Shown here piece by piece: positions 10,136 to 22,943 of a DNA stretch of 64,000 nucleotides; positions within the stretch are counted from its first letter, which is position 1; each line of letters opens with the position of its first letter. The position numbers and the translations under genes were made by a program. Under the pieces are notes generated by a model that searched no databases, was not told where the DNA came from, and saw nothing but the letters and a program-made list of their open reading frames with translations. This DNA is from Lineus longissimus (taxonomy: Eukaryota; Nemertea; Pilidiophora; Heteronemertea; Lineidae). Location of the stretch: positions 10,480,001 through 10,544,000 of the forward strand of contig NC_088314.1 in NCBI RefSeq assembly GCF_910592395.1, given 5' to 3'.

Positions 10136-13100
10136 GAAAAGATTGGGTATCTTGTCTCAGCGTTTAGATAGAGACGTATTGTTGAAATCGAGATACAATG
10201 CAGTTTTTGAAGAATATGAATCTCTTGGTTTTATAAAGGAAGTCAGTGATGATGAAGTACATACTTGCAAGAATCCTGTGTTCTACTTGCCTCATCGGCC
10301 TGTTGTCAACGAAAATAGAACAACCACAAAAGTAAGACCAGTGTTTGATGCTTCAGCCAAGGGTTATAACGGTAAATCTTTGAATGATTTTATGGAAACC
10401 GGACCGTCCTTGCTTCCTAACTTGGTTGAGATGCTTATTAGATTCAGAAGGTGGCAGTTAGCATTGAGTGCTGATATTTCTAAAGCCAGATCGGCGTTTG
10501 TCCTCATGATCAAGATGTCCATAGGTTTCTTTGGGACCACAATGGTAAGATTAGGACTATGAAATTTACAAGGGTACCGTTTGGTAACAGATGTAGTCCA
10601 TTTCTTCTTAATGCTACTCTTAAGTACCATCTATCTACTTATCCCGCATCTCGAACTGTAGATGAGTTGACTGAAAACCTGGACGTGGATGATTTCCTGT
10701 CCGGTGCTGAATTTGAACAAGAGCTTTGTGAATTGTATGAAGAGTCTGTTGATGTCACATCCAAGGCAGGTATGGTTATGTCAAAATGTCATACTAATAG
10801 TCAGCCACTTAGATAAATTCAGTCATTAGTTTGGTTCAAAGCATCTAGTAGATCCTAATGTTAATGTCCTTGGTATGAAATGGTTGTCAGATGAGGATTG
10901 TTTTGGTTTTGATGGGTTTGACTTATCACTGTCTGATGTACGTAGCTTGTACTAAAAGGTCTGTGCTGAGCTTCATGTCTAGACTATTTGATCCAATGGG
11001 TCTGTTGATGCCTTTCTCAATGATGGTAAAAATCCTGTTTCAAGACATCTGGTTGAAAAAAAATAGATTGGGATGAACCCTTGACAGGTGAGTTGAGTGA
11101 GAGATTTCTCAGCTGGTTGAGAGGTACCGGGACACTGTTGAAGATGAGAGTACCTCGTTGTTTTTTTCTGACTCCCTATTGTTGGATACTTTGGAAAAAC
11201 TAGAGTTTCATGCATTTTGTGATGCATCTGAGAGAGGCTATGGCTCGGTGGTGTATGTGAGACTCCCAAAAGGGGATGGATCTTACAAGACGTCTTTTGT
11301 TATGTCAAAGGCTAGGGTTGCTCCTTTAAAGAAGCAAACTATTCCTCGTTTGGAGTTATTAGGTGCGTTGTTAGGAGCCAGACTGCTTGTGTTTGTTTGT
11401 AATGCTCTGAAGTTGTGCATTGACAGAGTTAAGAACTGCTGTTGGACCTATTCTATGATAGTGTTGGGTTGGATTCGGAATCGTGTTGCTAAGTTACCCT
11501 TGTTTGTAGCCAACAGAGTAAATGAGATTACTGAGTTGACTAGTCCTGTCAACTGGTATCATGTAGATGGTTGTGATAATCCTGCTGACCTAATAACGCG
11601 GGGTTTGGGTGCTGAGAAGTTGTTATATTCTCAGCTGTGGAAGTTTGGTCCTCATTGACGGACTTTCCTGAGGTAAAGGTTCAAACTGCATTGGTCATGA
11701 TGTATCCAGAGTCTGAGTGTGAACAGGAACTTATTTCTTCGCTGATTTCTGTGTCTCAACCACAGCGCGTCATCCCTGTTGAAAGGTGGTCTACTCTTGG
11801 TAAATCTATAAGAATCACTGGTTATGTGATGAGGTTCATTGAACGGTTGAAAGCTAGTAGGCCTAGTGGTCAGAGTTCTGTGGTACATGTAGGACCATTG
11901 TCTTTGGAGGAACTATCTCAGGCAAAGTTGTTGTTGTTCAAGTGTAGTCAGGTTGAGTATTATCACTCTGAACTGTGTGCTTCAGAAGCTGGTCGTAATA
12001 TACCACGTACTTCTTCACTTCTTAGGTTATCACCATTTCTGGGGATTGATGGATTGTTGAGGGTTAAGGGAAGGTTGCAATTGTCAAGTCTTTCTTATAA
12101 AGAGAAGCATCCTATTATTCTACCATCCGGTCATCTCACCTTACTTCTGGTTCGGTTCCATCATGTGCTGTTAAAACACTCTGGAGTGAAAGCACTTATT
12201 TCAAACCTTAGGTGTTCTTATTGGATAGTTGGTGTTAGAAGGATAGCTAGGTACGTGAAAAGAAAATGTATCCCTTGTCAAAAAGAGGACTCTTTAGCTT
12301 GCAATAGACCAGTTGCCCCTTTGCCTGCCCTACGTGTCCAGCAAGCAGTTGCTTTCACTGTTACTGGGTTGGATTATGCTGGCCCTTTGTACTGTGTAGA
12401 TGAACCTGGTTTGAAGAAGTATATTCTCTTATTAACATGTGCTGTTGTAAGAGCCGTACATCTTGAGTTAACGGACTCCATGTCATTACAAGATTTCATA
12501 TTAGCCATTCGCCGATTCATAGCCAGGAGGGGGTTACCTTCTGTGTTATTTTCAGACAATGCAAAAACGTTCATTGCTGCCAAGTTCAAATTGAAGGAAA
12601 TCTTTGGTATTGTAAGCCCTCACTGGAAGTTCATAGCCCCAAGATCTCCTTGGTGGGGAGGCTGGTGGGAAAGGTTGGTGCGTTCAGTAAAAACCGGACT
12701 TCGGAAATCCATTGGTAAGGCTTCGTTGACTAAAACTGAGCTAGAGACAGAGTTGATTGATTGAAGTTGATTGAAGTTGATTGTGTAAATTCTCGCCCCC
12801 TTACGTTTGTGGGTGACACTCCGGATGCGGCAAATGCTCTTACTCCGTCTCATTTCCTAATTGGTAGGAATTCTAGTTACACTCCGGAAACTAATGTCTC
12901 TGATTCAGAACCCATTGTAACAGCTGATGACTTGAGACGAGATCAATACTACGGCATCTGAGATTGGACCAGTTCTGGTCTGAATGGACATCTGAGTACT
13001 TGAGATATTTGCCTCCAGCTTTGAATCGTTTTTAGTAACAGAGGAGAACTAAAAGTTGGTTCAGTTGTGTTAGTAGAAGATGACAACGTTCGTAGATTAG

Positions 13101-13375
13101 AGTGGCCTCTGGCTGTGGTCACTGAATTGCATCCTGGTTGTGATGGAGTCGTCCGTTCCGTTACTTTAAAGACAGCCAGAGGCACACTCTCCCGATCTGT
13201 ACAGCGATTACATTGTTTAGAGGTGTGTGATGAATATTCCCTTTGTTCAGAAACTGGTTGCTTCAGCAACAGTTCTGAGGAGGCGGTTCAGGTCAATTCG
13301 ACTGACACCGATACACCTGTCCAGGTAACTCGGTCTGGCAGGGTTGTCCGCCCGAGAGCAAGACTAGATTTGTAA
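10120..13375 (+). pseudogene. pol: BEL/Pao pol fragment (RT, RNase H, integrase)
   Basis: The piece opens inside pol and has no gag or protease. The reverse transcriptase region includes VRPVFDASAKGYNGKSLNDF, LALSADISKA (motif A) and a degenerate LDVDD in place of F/YVDD. Pao-type RNase H follows (FHAFCDASERGYGSVVYV). The integrase has a CxxC pair (CIPCQKED), VTGLDYAGPL (first Asp), FSDNAKTF (second Asp) and WWERLVRSVK (Glu). The C-terminal DUF5641-type domain runs to 13375 and ends at TAA. Frame breaks lie near 10500, 10815, 11080 and 12960, and at 12750-12783, where GAAGTTGATT has slipped into tandem copies. It is not functional. Confidence 0.93.
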
Positions 13376-13380
13376 AAGGG

Positions 13381-14040
13381 TGTACGACGTGCTCTGCCCT
13401 TACGTGCGCTATTCATTCAGTCATGTAAGGTTGATGATTAATATAAATTGTGATATATCTCGCTTATTGTGTGTTGACCTTTAGACTGCTATGGACTGGA
13501 GGCATTGTAACACTGATGTCTCTCTTCCCCTGAATTGACTCTTGGACTTGAGGACGTGCAGCCACGCCTCACCTATGATGCGCATAGTAAAGTCATGTGA
13601 TAATGTTTAAATTTGTATATATATTCAGTTGGAATTCATTGTATTTCGACCTCTTTCTCAGTTACCCTGGTTTAGTGGTTCCTAATATTACCTGTGTTTA
13701 TCATTCTGTCTAAACAGCTCTCCCACTTTTTGGAAGTTATGGTTATTGTAGCACTACTAAATTGTATACATGGTTGTAAAGTTGTTTACCAACGCTACAG
13801 CGGGTTGATTAACTCTATCTATCCAGTAATAAGGATTGATTACTATTGGAGTTCCTCCAATGGGGGGAATATGTTGTGAATCAATCTGAAATAGAGTATC
13901 GACTAGGCCAACTGATTACGCCGCTTGACTTTATTGTGTTGTAATATGTGTCCCTCCGCCATAACCGACGACGAGATTACTTTCTAAAGAATAAAGGCAT
14001 TAGCTAGATCAGAGTCGTTGTGTTAGGTTCATTCCGTAAC
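13381..14040 (+). repeat. Probable 3' LTR of the truncated BEL/Pao element
   Basis: It starts with TG directly after the purine run AAAAGGG, 5 bp beyond the pol stop. It contains AATAAA near 13990 and ends before sequence that returns to host unit U1 at 14098. No second LTR copy exists in the window, so the right edge is approximate and the call depends on position and the purine tract. Confidence 0.45.
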
Positions 14041-14097
14041 CACCGTCCTTTCGTCTTGAGAATTTCCATATACCCATTGTCATAATCCCTGACATAT

Positions 14098-15165
14098 GCT
14101 GCTACAATTCGAGCGGGAAAGGTATCAGTGGAGGATATTGCTAAAATAATGCTTTATAGGAATGGCAATCGTGCAAAAAGATTTCGTCGTGTGCGTTATT
14201 CAAGAAAACGATTGCCTTTGCAAAAACAGATTTTGTTGGGTACATCATCAAAGTGGCAAATGTCAAATTTTAGACTTTTTCCAACTATCGTATCAAAGCA
14301 TGATATTGCAAATAGCCGTAAAATAGGTACGTTCACATATACATCTGTCCTCTTGCTTTCTAAAATTTCTAAAAGCGAACTTGAACTGTTAGTTCTACGT
14401 AAAAGGTACGTTGAATTTTAATGTTGTGCAAAGTCGGCATCTAGGACTATAGGCAGGAGGAGTGGGGCTAATTATTTCGGTCATCTTCAAGTGACTAGTA
14501 TACACAGTAAGGGCCCTTGGTCATGTCAGACTTAGCACTAAATATATCCCTCGTACAAGCGTGAATCATTCCGACCTAATGTGAGATGATTGTGAGAGAC
14601 CCCTATTGGCGGCTTTGGGTAATTTTATCTTGCCTGCCTAGCTGCTGCCTATATTGTCCGTTTAAAGCATGTAAGGACGACGTCAAAATAAAGCGGTAGT
14701 TCGTTAGGAAGAGGTTGTTTTTTTGTTTTCGAAATGTAATAAATTGGCCTAAGCGTCGGTGTTGTAGCCTATAGTTAGCCTGTTGGGGATCATGTTCGTT
14801 GCGACAAGAAATGCTTGTGTGCAGTGGTTATTACAGGTGCGAAGAGAATCAATAACTACAGCGCTTTAAGAACGCTTGAATGAGTTATGATTCTAACAGA
14901 TGAGTTACAATTGTCAACCAGGTTTTCAAACGAAAAAAAACCCGGTGTAACATCTGTGGTTGTTTCCCATGTGTCAGTGTTTCCAAACAATAGGCAGCTG
15001 GAGAGACCACGACTTTTCAATAGGGGGGATACACAGAAAAACTTGTCAATCTATTTTTGAGCGTTCCCAAACAATGAGGGGAAACACTCAAAAACAGAAA
15101 CACTCAAAAACATTACACCGGTTCTTAATTACTGAATCACTTGGCCCAATATGGTCACGAGTGAC
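14098..15165 (+). repeat. Repeated host unit U1, right part
   Basis: It matches 29108-29760 (U2) and, for its first ~320 bp, 32700-33030 (U3). A plus-strand open frame (about 14128-14421) reads KQILLGTSSKWQMSNFRLF and IANSRKIGTFTYTS; U2 and U3 have parallel frames with many conservative changes, which hints at past coding. I recognise no family. 15165-15570 holds no feature I can support. Confidence 0.55.
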
Positions 15166-15684
15166 ATTGTGCAACGAGCATTGGTCGTGGTTGACTTGTT
15201 TGGGAGAAGTCGTGGTGTGCGGACGTCAGTTCGTTGCTCTCCTGCTGAGGTGTTAGTTTGCGGCCCGTTCTATTGAGTTGGGTGTTGGTTCTTGGCTACG
15301 TTCTTGTCCAACAGTTGTTTATCCTGAGGTGATCGTTTTTTTTTAGATTTACTCCGCCTCTCGATATTTAAAACCCCTGATGAATTCCGTGCCTTTCTGT
15401 GGGGATTTAGGGGTAGGAAAAAAAGTGCACAATCAGAGCGTCGCTCTGCATTTAAAATCGGATTTCGCTCGAGCAACATGCACAATGCTCTTCCCGCGCC
15501 AAATCATCATCAACACGATCTTAGAATAGCCGTCATCAAGTCAAACGAGAGTTTCTGTGTGGAAGCCTATTGTCTATATATATTATTTGTTTATTGTCGC
15601 CTATTTATTTATACAAATAGCCAGCCTTAAGGCTTATGACACAGTTGTTCGGGCATACGAGTTGTGAGATGTCGTTTTAAGTTC

Positions 15685-18600
15685 TTACTGCCCATTTCTC
15701 ATCTCATATGCCCGAATCACAAAATTTACAACTTCTTTGGCAAATTCGCCCTTGGTTAACATAATCTGGAGTCTCTCCTCATCGTCACTTGGTTCAACAA
15801 TGTCAATTTTGCTATACAAATGTCTTCTACTGACAGCATACAAAGGGCACACACAAAGAAAGTGGACCTCACTCTCAACGCCATCGTTACACACTGGACA
15901 AGTACGCCTTTCCACTGGTAGATTTCTATATCTTCCCAGTTCAATGTTTATCGGGAATGAACCATTTCTTAGACGCGCAATGGCTGACCTCTCTTGTTTT
16001 GATAGTCTAGCTTTTACATATGGTTCTGCGCCAAACACAGTCTTCAGTGTTTTATACGTTCTTAGCTTAGGCATTTCATTCAGTTGTTTCTGCCAGTTAT
16101 CAATATACTTTGTTAGCATGACCATGGAGGTATTACCTCCATGGCATGACTGATCCCACTGCCTTTAAAATGTTACCAACCTGATGTTTACTAAGACCTT
16201 GGCACATTTCAACATTATCGTAAAGATCATTCATATTCGCCCCGTATACTGTATTTTTCACACCTTTACACCAGTTATCTAGATTTCTGTTCTATGATAG
16301 CAGAGAGTCCCATACAAATATCCTTTTCAAGAGTCTATCGTTACTAAGTCTGCAAAGCCTAAACCATTGTTGGAGCATACAGATATGATGCCGCATATAA
16401 ATTGGGGTCCATCCCATATCACCTTCTATCGCGCACAGCGCCGCACATTTTCCAACACCTAAAAACGAACGCATTGCTCTGAAATGTACCTTTTCCATTT
16501 CTTTATAAGTCTTATATCCTCACACGAAAGATGCGTAGTCCATAATCAGTGAAACCTTTGCGTCGTACAGTTTGCAAAACACATCATAACTAAGACCTTC
16601 GTTTTAAAATGCGTAGCTAGAATCCCTCCAAGCGCTTTAGAAGCTGATTTTGCCAGTTCATCTGCTGTAACTGTGTAGTCTAAAGTCTCGTTGATAGTCA
16701 CTCCAAGATATCGATATTTATCAGTGACGCGCAAGTTTGCATTGTTAAATGTAAACATAAAGTTTGTTTTCGCATCCCTTTTCCGTCTACAGTGCATTAC
16801 CTGAGTTTTTTCAACATTTACCAACATTCTCCACTTATTACACCACTTTCCCATTATATCCAACATATCCTGTAGTGACTGTTCAGTTTCCGCAATAAGA
16901 ACTATATCGTCCGCGTATAGGAGGATGGCTACATTTTCATCATTTATAGGAACACCGTGTCCACTCGATTTGATTTCAAGCGCAAGATCATTAACATATA
17001 ACGAAAATGATGTAGGTGAAAGACAATCTCCCTGCCGCACTCCTGATGTTGTTTGAAAGAAGTCTGTCAAGTGTCCATTTATCCGTACACAGGCACTAGT
17101 ATTTCGGTACATACCGTCAACTGCACGCAGAAATTTACCATTAATACCTATCCGATATAACTTCACTAACATACATGTTCGTTAAATAGAGTCAAAAGCG
17201 CGGGAAAAATCGACGAAGCACAGGAAAGTCGACTTTTTTAGTAATTTTCTGTTACGGATTATAGTTGTCAAGCTTTAAATGTGATCCATGCAACTTCGTT
17301 TTGCCCTAAATCCATTTTGTTCATCATCTACTAATCTACTATGCTCAGAATATGTCATCAGTCTATTATTCAACACCGCGCTGAACGCCTTACTGACAGT
17401 ACTATTCAAACTTATCCCACGGTAGCCAAGGGGGTCATTTTTATCCTTCCCTGATTTATGAATTGGGTGGATAATACTTTTGTTCCACATGCTCGGGATT
17501 TTACCACTATCGAATATCTTATGAAATAACTGTGTCAATATCGTGGTCATTTCCCTACTTTTCAGCACCTCATTTGGTATTTTATCCACTCCAGTTGCTT
17601 TCCTTTGTTTTAAACCACCGAGTGCTTTGATTACTTCTTCTCCAGGTATTCTCACATTTAATACGTTCTGATCATGCACATGGCCCATATTCTGTGAAAC
17701 ATGTACCCATTCAGAGTAAACATTCCTACAATGTGCTTCGTCAAAGTCATCAGAGCTCATTCCATTGAATAGGCTTTCATACGAGGTTTTCCACCTTACA
17801 AAATATCCTCCTTTCTGTAGGAAATTGAACCGTCTGTCATTTTCACTGATTTAATACTCTCCGCATGCTTTTTCCCTGGGCCGAGTTTATTGACCTCATT
17901 CCAAAATGCCGTCGGGTTATCCGTTCGAAGTCGGTCAATCGTGTTCATTCTTTCTACATTGAAAGTACGCTCTAACCTGCGAATTGTTTTATCAAAATTA
18001 GTCCTGTTCTACCTGAATTTCAGTAAAAGTTCACGTTTCATTTGTCGGTCACCTTTGATTTTCAAGTATTTCCTTTCACTAGTTTTCACCAAAAACCATA
18101 AGTTATCCAGCTCTGTGTTCCACCACGGTTTCTTTTTCAGTTTCTTTTCTTTTTTATTAAAATGCACCTTAACGTCTTTATAAGCGAAAACGTCATCCAT
18201 TTCTTTACGAAGTTCTTTCACGAGGTTTTCATAGCATTGATCAATTTCCAACTGATCTAAGTTTTCTGTCATCAATCTGTCACAAATATTAACGATAACA
18301 TTTCTGCGCCGCTCGTTCTCAAGAAAGTTCATAGGGATACCATTAACCTTATACCTCCTATCTTGATGATATTCCTCACATTGCCGTCGACCTAAGCCCT
18401 CACTGCCGCCATAATCACACTGTACATATGGTGAGGTTTGAATTACTGTACGAATCACGGAATGATCGGGAATACGACATGGCCCATACAAGCTCCGGTC
18501 AACCAAGTCGCTCATCGTTATGACGTCACATTGTCTCACCATATTGAATTGCTCACAGGGTATAAGCATGTAATCCACTACCGATTTACCCCTTGTAGAA

Positions 18601-19217
18601 ACGTAGGTATGATTGTCAGTTCCTTTTGCCCGTCCGTTAATGATACACAAATTCGTGTCTTGCAAAAAATCTAACAGATAGCCACAAAATTTATTAGTTA
18701 TCATGTCAATCGAGGTGCGCAAAGGTAAGCTGGTGTCATCTGAATCCTGCTCTTTTCCTATCCTGGCATTAAAGTCACCACAAATTATTGCTGGTTCATT
18801 TTGCCAATAACAATAGAACTGACTTAATAGATGGCCAAAGAACTCTTGAGAGGAATCTCCACGCGAGGGTTTCTCAGGTGGTAAATATACCCCACATACT
18901 AGAAATGAAAAAAAAACAACTTTCGACTTCAGTCGTAACCACAGTATTCCTTCGAATGATGTATCGACGATTTGTACATTGTACGTTTGCAATAAACAAT
19001 GACTGATTAAAACACCTACTCCACCTGAGCCACGTATTGCTCTCGGGTTAAGATTCGTCCGATTTAGACCAAACCAGTGATACCCCGGTATTTGTAACTC
19101 ATTTTGATTCCGGAGGTGAGTTTCTGCGACAACGTATATGTCACACTTAAGCTTATCAATGACGTTTTTCCTTAGTTTCCTGTTTGAATCATCACTTTCT
19201 TCAGCCCAACCGTTCAC
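15685..19217 (-). pseudogene. LINE ORF2: AP endonuclease and reverse transcriptase
   Basis: The endonuclease part (19217-18009) has CDIYVVAETHL, SGGVGVLISH, AIICGDFNARIG and DYMLIP, with IPDHSVI near the end, as in APE-type LINE nucleases. The RT follows in two pieces: 17760-17275 (KATGVDKIPNEVLKSREM, YRGISLNSTVSKAF) and 17172-16546 (TTSGVRQGDCLSPTSFSLYV, LLYADDIVLIAETEQ). C-terminal pieces are 16498-16292 and 16125-15685, the latter with CPVCNDGVESEVHFLCVCPL, a zf-RVT-like motif. Frame breaks lie near 18000, 17770, 17200, 16550 and 16200. The catalytic residues remain, but the protein cannot be made in one piece. Confidence 0.9.
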
Positions 19218-19258
19218 ATTCCATAATCCAAACGAAATATCTCTCCCCTGCTGGCTAT

Positions 19259-20263
19259 TTAGTTTTCCGCCCTATCCTCATCATTTTCTTCATCGTTTTC
19301 CGTATCACGTTCTTCCTGTTCGGTTACCGTCTCCATCCCTACTATTGTATCCGTATTCCCCCTATTACCGTGATTACGTAATCTCTCCTCCGTTTGATCG
19401 CCCGACACCATCCGTCTACGTTTGAGCAATCCTTTCAAATGATCCCTATCGCTATCGTTTTGCTCTGCCCTGTTGTTCTCTGCAACTCTACCATTATTGG
19501 TGACTCGAAACCTCTTTCCCTCTGGGATAAGTTTCAGGATGGTTCTCATGTTTCTGTCATTGATTAGTTCACCATGCGTCTTGCAAGCGTGTATGTATAC
19601 ATGTTCGTAATCCTTGGTCTTAGCAAGCTTTTTCTTCACATCAAGGACGCTTATTTTTTCCTCCTTCGTTTTACAAGCCATTTTAACAACTCCGGGCTTC
19701 CCAACGGAACGCGTTTTCATTCGCACTGCATCGACGATTTCTGGCGTTTGTTCCAGCTCTAAAGGCGCTACTAGATGTTGTGCTCTCAGTTTTATGTCCT
19801 CGTTTGGCCGCTCAGGCCAATTCACAACAATGAGACATTTGCCCACGTCATCCAGAGGATCTGAGTGTGAGGCCATTTCTCGTATTTCAATTTGTAATTC
19901 CATGCAAAGATCCTCTAGATCGTTAACACCTATCTGGGCTTTTTTCAAGTCTTTTTCTAACTTTTTGTTTCGTTCAACCTGTTCATCTAGCTTTTTCCTT
20001 AATTTGTTTTTTGATTCTTTAACACCGGCAATGTCCTTATTATGCTCCTCTACCGTATCATTCAGCTTCTTAAGCTTTTTATCGTGGTCTTCCTGTTTGC
20101 TAAGATATTGGCTATGTTTATTCACTGTCTTTGTGAGCTGTTCCAAACCCGTCATTTGTTTATTTTGGTCAGCTTTCAAGCCCTTCAACGTCTCTTTTAG
20201 CTCATCAAAAGACCCACGCACGTAAGCCTCGAATTCATTGCCTGGGTTTTTCCCGGATGCCAT
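19259..20263 (-). CDS. LINE ORF1 protein (coiled coil)
   Basis: A 334-residue open frame from the ATG at 20263. Residues about 20-125 are highly charged with heptad-like Leu/Lys spacing (TGLEQLTKTVNKHSQYLSKQ), predicting a long coiled coil. Next is an RRM-like/C-terminal-domain region (VGKCLIVVNWPERPNEDIKL) and a basic-acidic tail. Proteins of this layout trimerise and bind LINE RNA to form the RNP with ORF2. The frame is uninterrupted although the neighbouring ORF2 is broken. The stop lies just upstream of ORF2. Confidence 0.85.
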   Translation of the reverse strand: MASGKNPGNEFEAYVRGSFDELKETLKGLKADQNKQMTGLEQLTKTVNKHSQYLSKQEDHDKKLKKLNDTVEEHNKDIAGVKESKNKLRKKLDEQVERNKKLEKDLKKAQIGVNDLEDLCMELQIEIREMASHSDPLDDVGKCLIVVNWPERPNEDIKLRAQHLVAPLELEQTPEIVDAVRMKTRSVGKPGVVKMACKTKEEKISVLDVKKKLAKTKDYEHVYIHACKTHGELINDRNMRTILKLIPEGKRFRVTNNGRVAENNRAEQNDSDRDHLKGLLKRRRMVSGDQTEERLRNHGNRGNTDTIVGMETVTEQEERDTENDEENDEDRAEN

Positions 20264-20584
20264 GTTAGTTACCTATTTATATTTGTTCAACCGTGACGAT
20301 CGTTTGGCCATGATCGTTCTTTGTTAAGGTAACTGATCTGCACCAGAATTTTGAAAAGGATTAAGTAGGTACATTTTTGACGCCCGGGAAAAAGTACGGT
20401 AAACAACGGCTGAATCGGCTGTAGTGTTTAAGTTTGAGTTATCGAAGGCTCTTTCTTGAATTGCTTGTCCCCCGCTGCAAGTTCGTTTCATTTCGTAATA
20501 AAAACACAAAAACACTTCAGCAGAATGTTTGACAGCATAAAATCGATGTAGATCTACATGTAGATTGAAGAATCAAAACGTTAG

Positions 20585-20857
20585 TGTCGGTAATTCTACA
20601 GACTTCAAAGGCACAGAAACACTTGGCCTAGTATCAAGTTTTATTATGCTTTCGCTCCACACGATGACCTCTTCGGGCTGAGAAAGACTCCAAAACATGT
20701 GTCCACCATAAGGGGCTGTAAATTATATTCTGTGTACGATGAGATGACGGTAGTGAGAGATCAAATAAAGTGCAGTGTCATAATAGAAACCGACCGAGTC
20801 ACTTGATGATTTTTACCGCTCCTCTTTCCCGAAGTAGAAACCCCCAGAGTTTCGACA
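20585..20857 (+). repeat. 5' LTR of gag-only BEL
   Basis: TG...CA boundaries. An AATAAA signal (about 20765) sits in the second half. It is followed directly by the primer-binding site. Confidence 0.95.
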
Positions 20858-20875
20858 TGGTGCCGTGACCAGGAT
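20858..20875 (+). promoter_or_regulatory. Primer-binding site
   Basis: TGGTGCCGTGACCAGGA starts at the base after the LTR. It begins TGG, as expected for annealing of a tRNA CCA end, and this form is usual for BEL/Pao elements. Confidence 0.8.
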
Positions 20876-20971
20876 TACACTCAACAACACAACACAACGC
20901 AACGACTACAACACAACGCAACGAGTACAACACAACGCAACGAGTACAACACAACGCAACGAGTAACCACG

Positions 20972-22411
20972 ATGTCCAAAAAGCAAGCTAAGGACTTTAG
21001 AAAAGGCGTTCTCTCCTTACAACAAAAAAGAGATGTCCGGCTCCGAACCTTAGACACGGAATTCGGGACTGCAAAGGCAGTTCTCGAAAACGCAGATATC
21101 AGCGAAGATGATATTGCCGAAGTGGAGGGACATATTGAGGAGATGAACGATCTGTACCAGACGATACTTGAAATGAACGAACAAATTGAGAAGCAACTAA
21201 CCGACCTGAAAGATAGTGACGCCATCGACAAGGAAATTACCGACAGCAGTGCAATTCGCAGTCAAAGTAGAATAAAACTGCTGAAGGTCAAGAATTCGTT
21301 AGCTCGACAAACAAAACGGAATACGACTTCGAGCCCAGATGTCACAACCGAAAGAAGGAAGAATAAGACCGCCCAGTTGCCGAAGCTAAAATTACCGATA
21401 TTTGATGGTAAATTCACGGCGTGGACAGCATTCTGGGACGCCATCGAGGCTGACGTCATCAAAGGAGACTACGCGGACATTACAAAATTCAATTACATAA
21501 TAGGACAACTCACAGGGAACGCCAAGGATGCTATCACCGGACTACACCCGTCCGGAGAAAATCTACCAGCTCTCATCCAACTATTGAAAGACAGATTCGG
21601 TCAACCAAGGAAAATAACGAGAGCTCACGTCTACAACCTCCTTGATATAACTCCGCCAGGGGGTCACTACGCCAGCCTCCGGGAATTTCACAACAAGATT
21701 CTTGGTGACATACGGTCACTTGAAAATATGGATGTATCAATAGAACAATGTGCAACCTTTATAGTTCCTGTCATTGAAAGAAAATTACCCAAATTTCTGC
21801 GCGAGAAGATCGGTACCGCCGGTCAAGGAGACCGTTTCCAGGTTAAAAAATTCATGGATCGATTCACTGAGGAATTAGAAAATATAAGCGAAAGAATGGA
21901 TACACCAACGACAGCAACGCAGCAGAGGAATGATTCTCACGCAGGAAATAACAGGATCTCCGTGGAATCGTTCGTGAGTGTGCCCAATACTACTTATACT
22001 AAACCACCGCCGCAAAACTACAACCGACCAAAAGTGTGCCCTTTCTGTGCAGGACCGCATAACCCTTTCGAGTGCAAACTACCAGCGCATGAAAAGTTCA
22101 TTGCCGTGCGTCAACATAAACTTTGCTCCAACTGCCTCGGACCGCATTTCTACCGGGAATGTCAAAATAAAAAAAGATGCCGCACATGCGACCAGTTTCA
22201 TCACACCAGTCTGCATGAATATTTCGCCAATTTATCCAGAATAAACCCGCCTCAAAATAATTCTCAACAACACACAACTAGTGGCTGTGCCATTGCGCCA
22301 CAAAGTCATTGTACCGCTACCGTTAGAAAGGAACAACCGCCAATCGCAAAGTCAACCGCGGACCTTACTAGGCTGAGGATCAGGGAGAATCTAGACTATT
22401 ACGAACAGTAA
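20972..22411 (+). CDS. gag: BEL/Pao Gag polyprotein, intact
   Basis: A 479-residue protein from the ATG at 20972; just upstream lie three direct repeats of AACACAACGCAACGA (20885-20960). Residues 1-100 are charged and probably helical. Residues about 135-300 match the DUF1759 capsid-like region of BEL elements (LPIFDGKFTAWTAFWDAIEA). Residues 356-416 hold three zinc-knuckle-like clusters: CPFCAGPHNPFEC, CSNCLGPHFYREC and CRTCDQFHHTSLH. Gag packages the element's RNA. The frame ends in TAA with no pol after it, so the protein is complete Gag rather than a truncated polyprotein. An intact frame beside nearly identical LTRs suggests recent activity in trans. Confidence 0.93.
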   Translation: MSKKQAKDFRKGVLSLQQKRDVRLRTLDTEFGTAKAVLENADISEDDIAEVEGHIEEMNDLYQTILEMNEQIEKQLTDLKDSDAIDKEITDSSAIRSQSRIKLLKVKNSLARQTKRNTTSSPDVTTERRKNKTAQLPKLKLPIFDGKFTAWTAFWDAIEADVIKGDYADITKFNYIIGQLTGNAKDAITGLHPSGENLPALIQLLKDRFGQPRKITRAHVYNLLDITPPGGHYASLREFHNKILGDIRSLENMDVSIEQCATFIVPVIERKLPKFLREKIGTAGQGDRFQVKKFMDRFTEELENISERMDTPTTATQQRNDSHAGNNRISVESFVSVPNTTYTKPPPQNYNRPKVCPFCAGPHNPFECKLPAHEKFIAVRQHKLCSNCLGPHFYRECQNKKRCRTCDQFHHTSLHEYFANLSRINPPQNNSQQHTTSGCAIAPQSHCTATVRKEQPPIAKSTADLTRLRIRENLDYYEQ

Positions 22412-22469
22412 ACCTTATCCGAAACTCTCCAGCGCACTATGGATTACCGAACGCCAGATAAATGGACAA

Positions 22470-22660
22470 ATGGACTAGTGGGGTAGCAAGTAGACCAGGT
22501 CTTGACCCGTCTACTAAGGAAATATAAGGTGTCTCCTTCCCCTAGCCAACCTACGGGCCACCCTATGAGCAGGGGTGCAGTACCCGTTTAGCTTCCATCC
22601 GTCGGGGTACGACGCCTGTCGCCATGATACTAAGAAGAAGAAGACAGCAGTACCGACGAA
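22470..22660 (+). repeat. Possible short retroposon with AAG tail inside the BEL element
   Basis: GC-richer sequence ending in CTAAGAAGAAGAAGA separates the gag stop from the 3' LTR. A short (AAG)n end is typical of some SINE or truncated LINE 3' ends. I could not find a clear target duplication, so this is tentative. Confidence 0.3.
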
Positions 22661-22943
22661 TTACCACCAGACGAATCAAGAATTCATTTAAATTGCATTT
22701 AATCAACATTTATTTTAGATTAGGTTAACTATATATACTTTCATTTTTGCATTGGGAACCACACAGGTTAATTAACAAGCCTATGACCAATTATTCTTAT
22801 TTCTTGAATCTTAGTATAATCGTAGCAGCCACTCACTTATGTAAGAGAAATAACATAACCTGCATTCAGTTCATATCAACACGTGAGTTTAATCTTAGGT
22901 CATGCAGCTGATTTCGACAGAAACACTTCTTGGCCGCCGGGAG

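Larger units (their letters stand above)
15570..20300 (-). mobile_element. Two-ORF LINE (non-LTR retrotransposon), minus strand
   Basis: A coiled-coil ORF1 is followed by an ORF2 with AP-endonuclease, reverse transcriptase and a C-terminal Cys-rich region. The 3' end runs to an AT-rich tail containing ATAAATAAAT near 15600. The 5' end beyond ORF1 is not defined. The clade is uncertain; the RT wording (YLGVTINETLDY, ASKALGG) is like CR1/L2-group elements, but no tree can be built here. Confidence 0.85.
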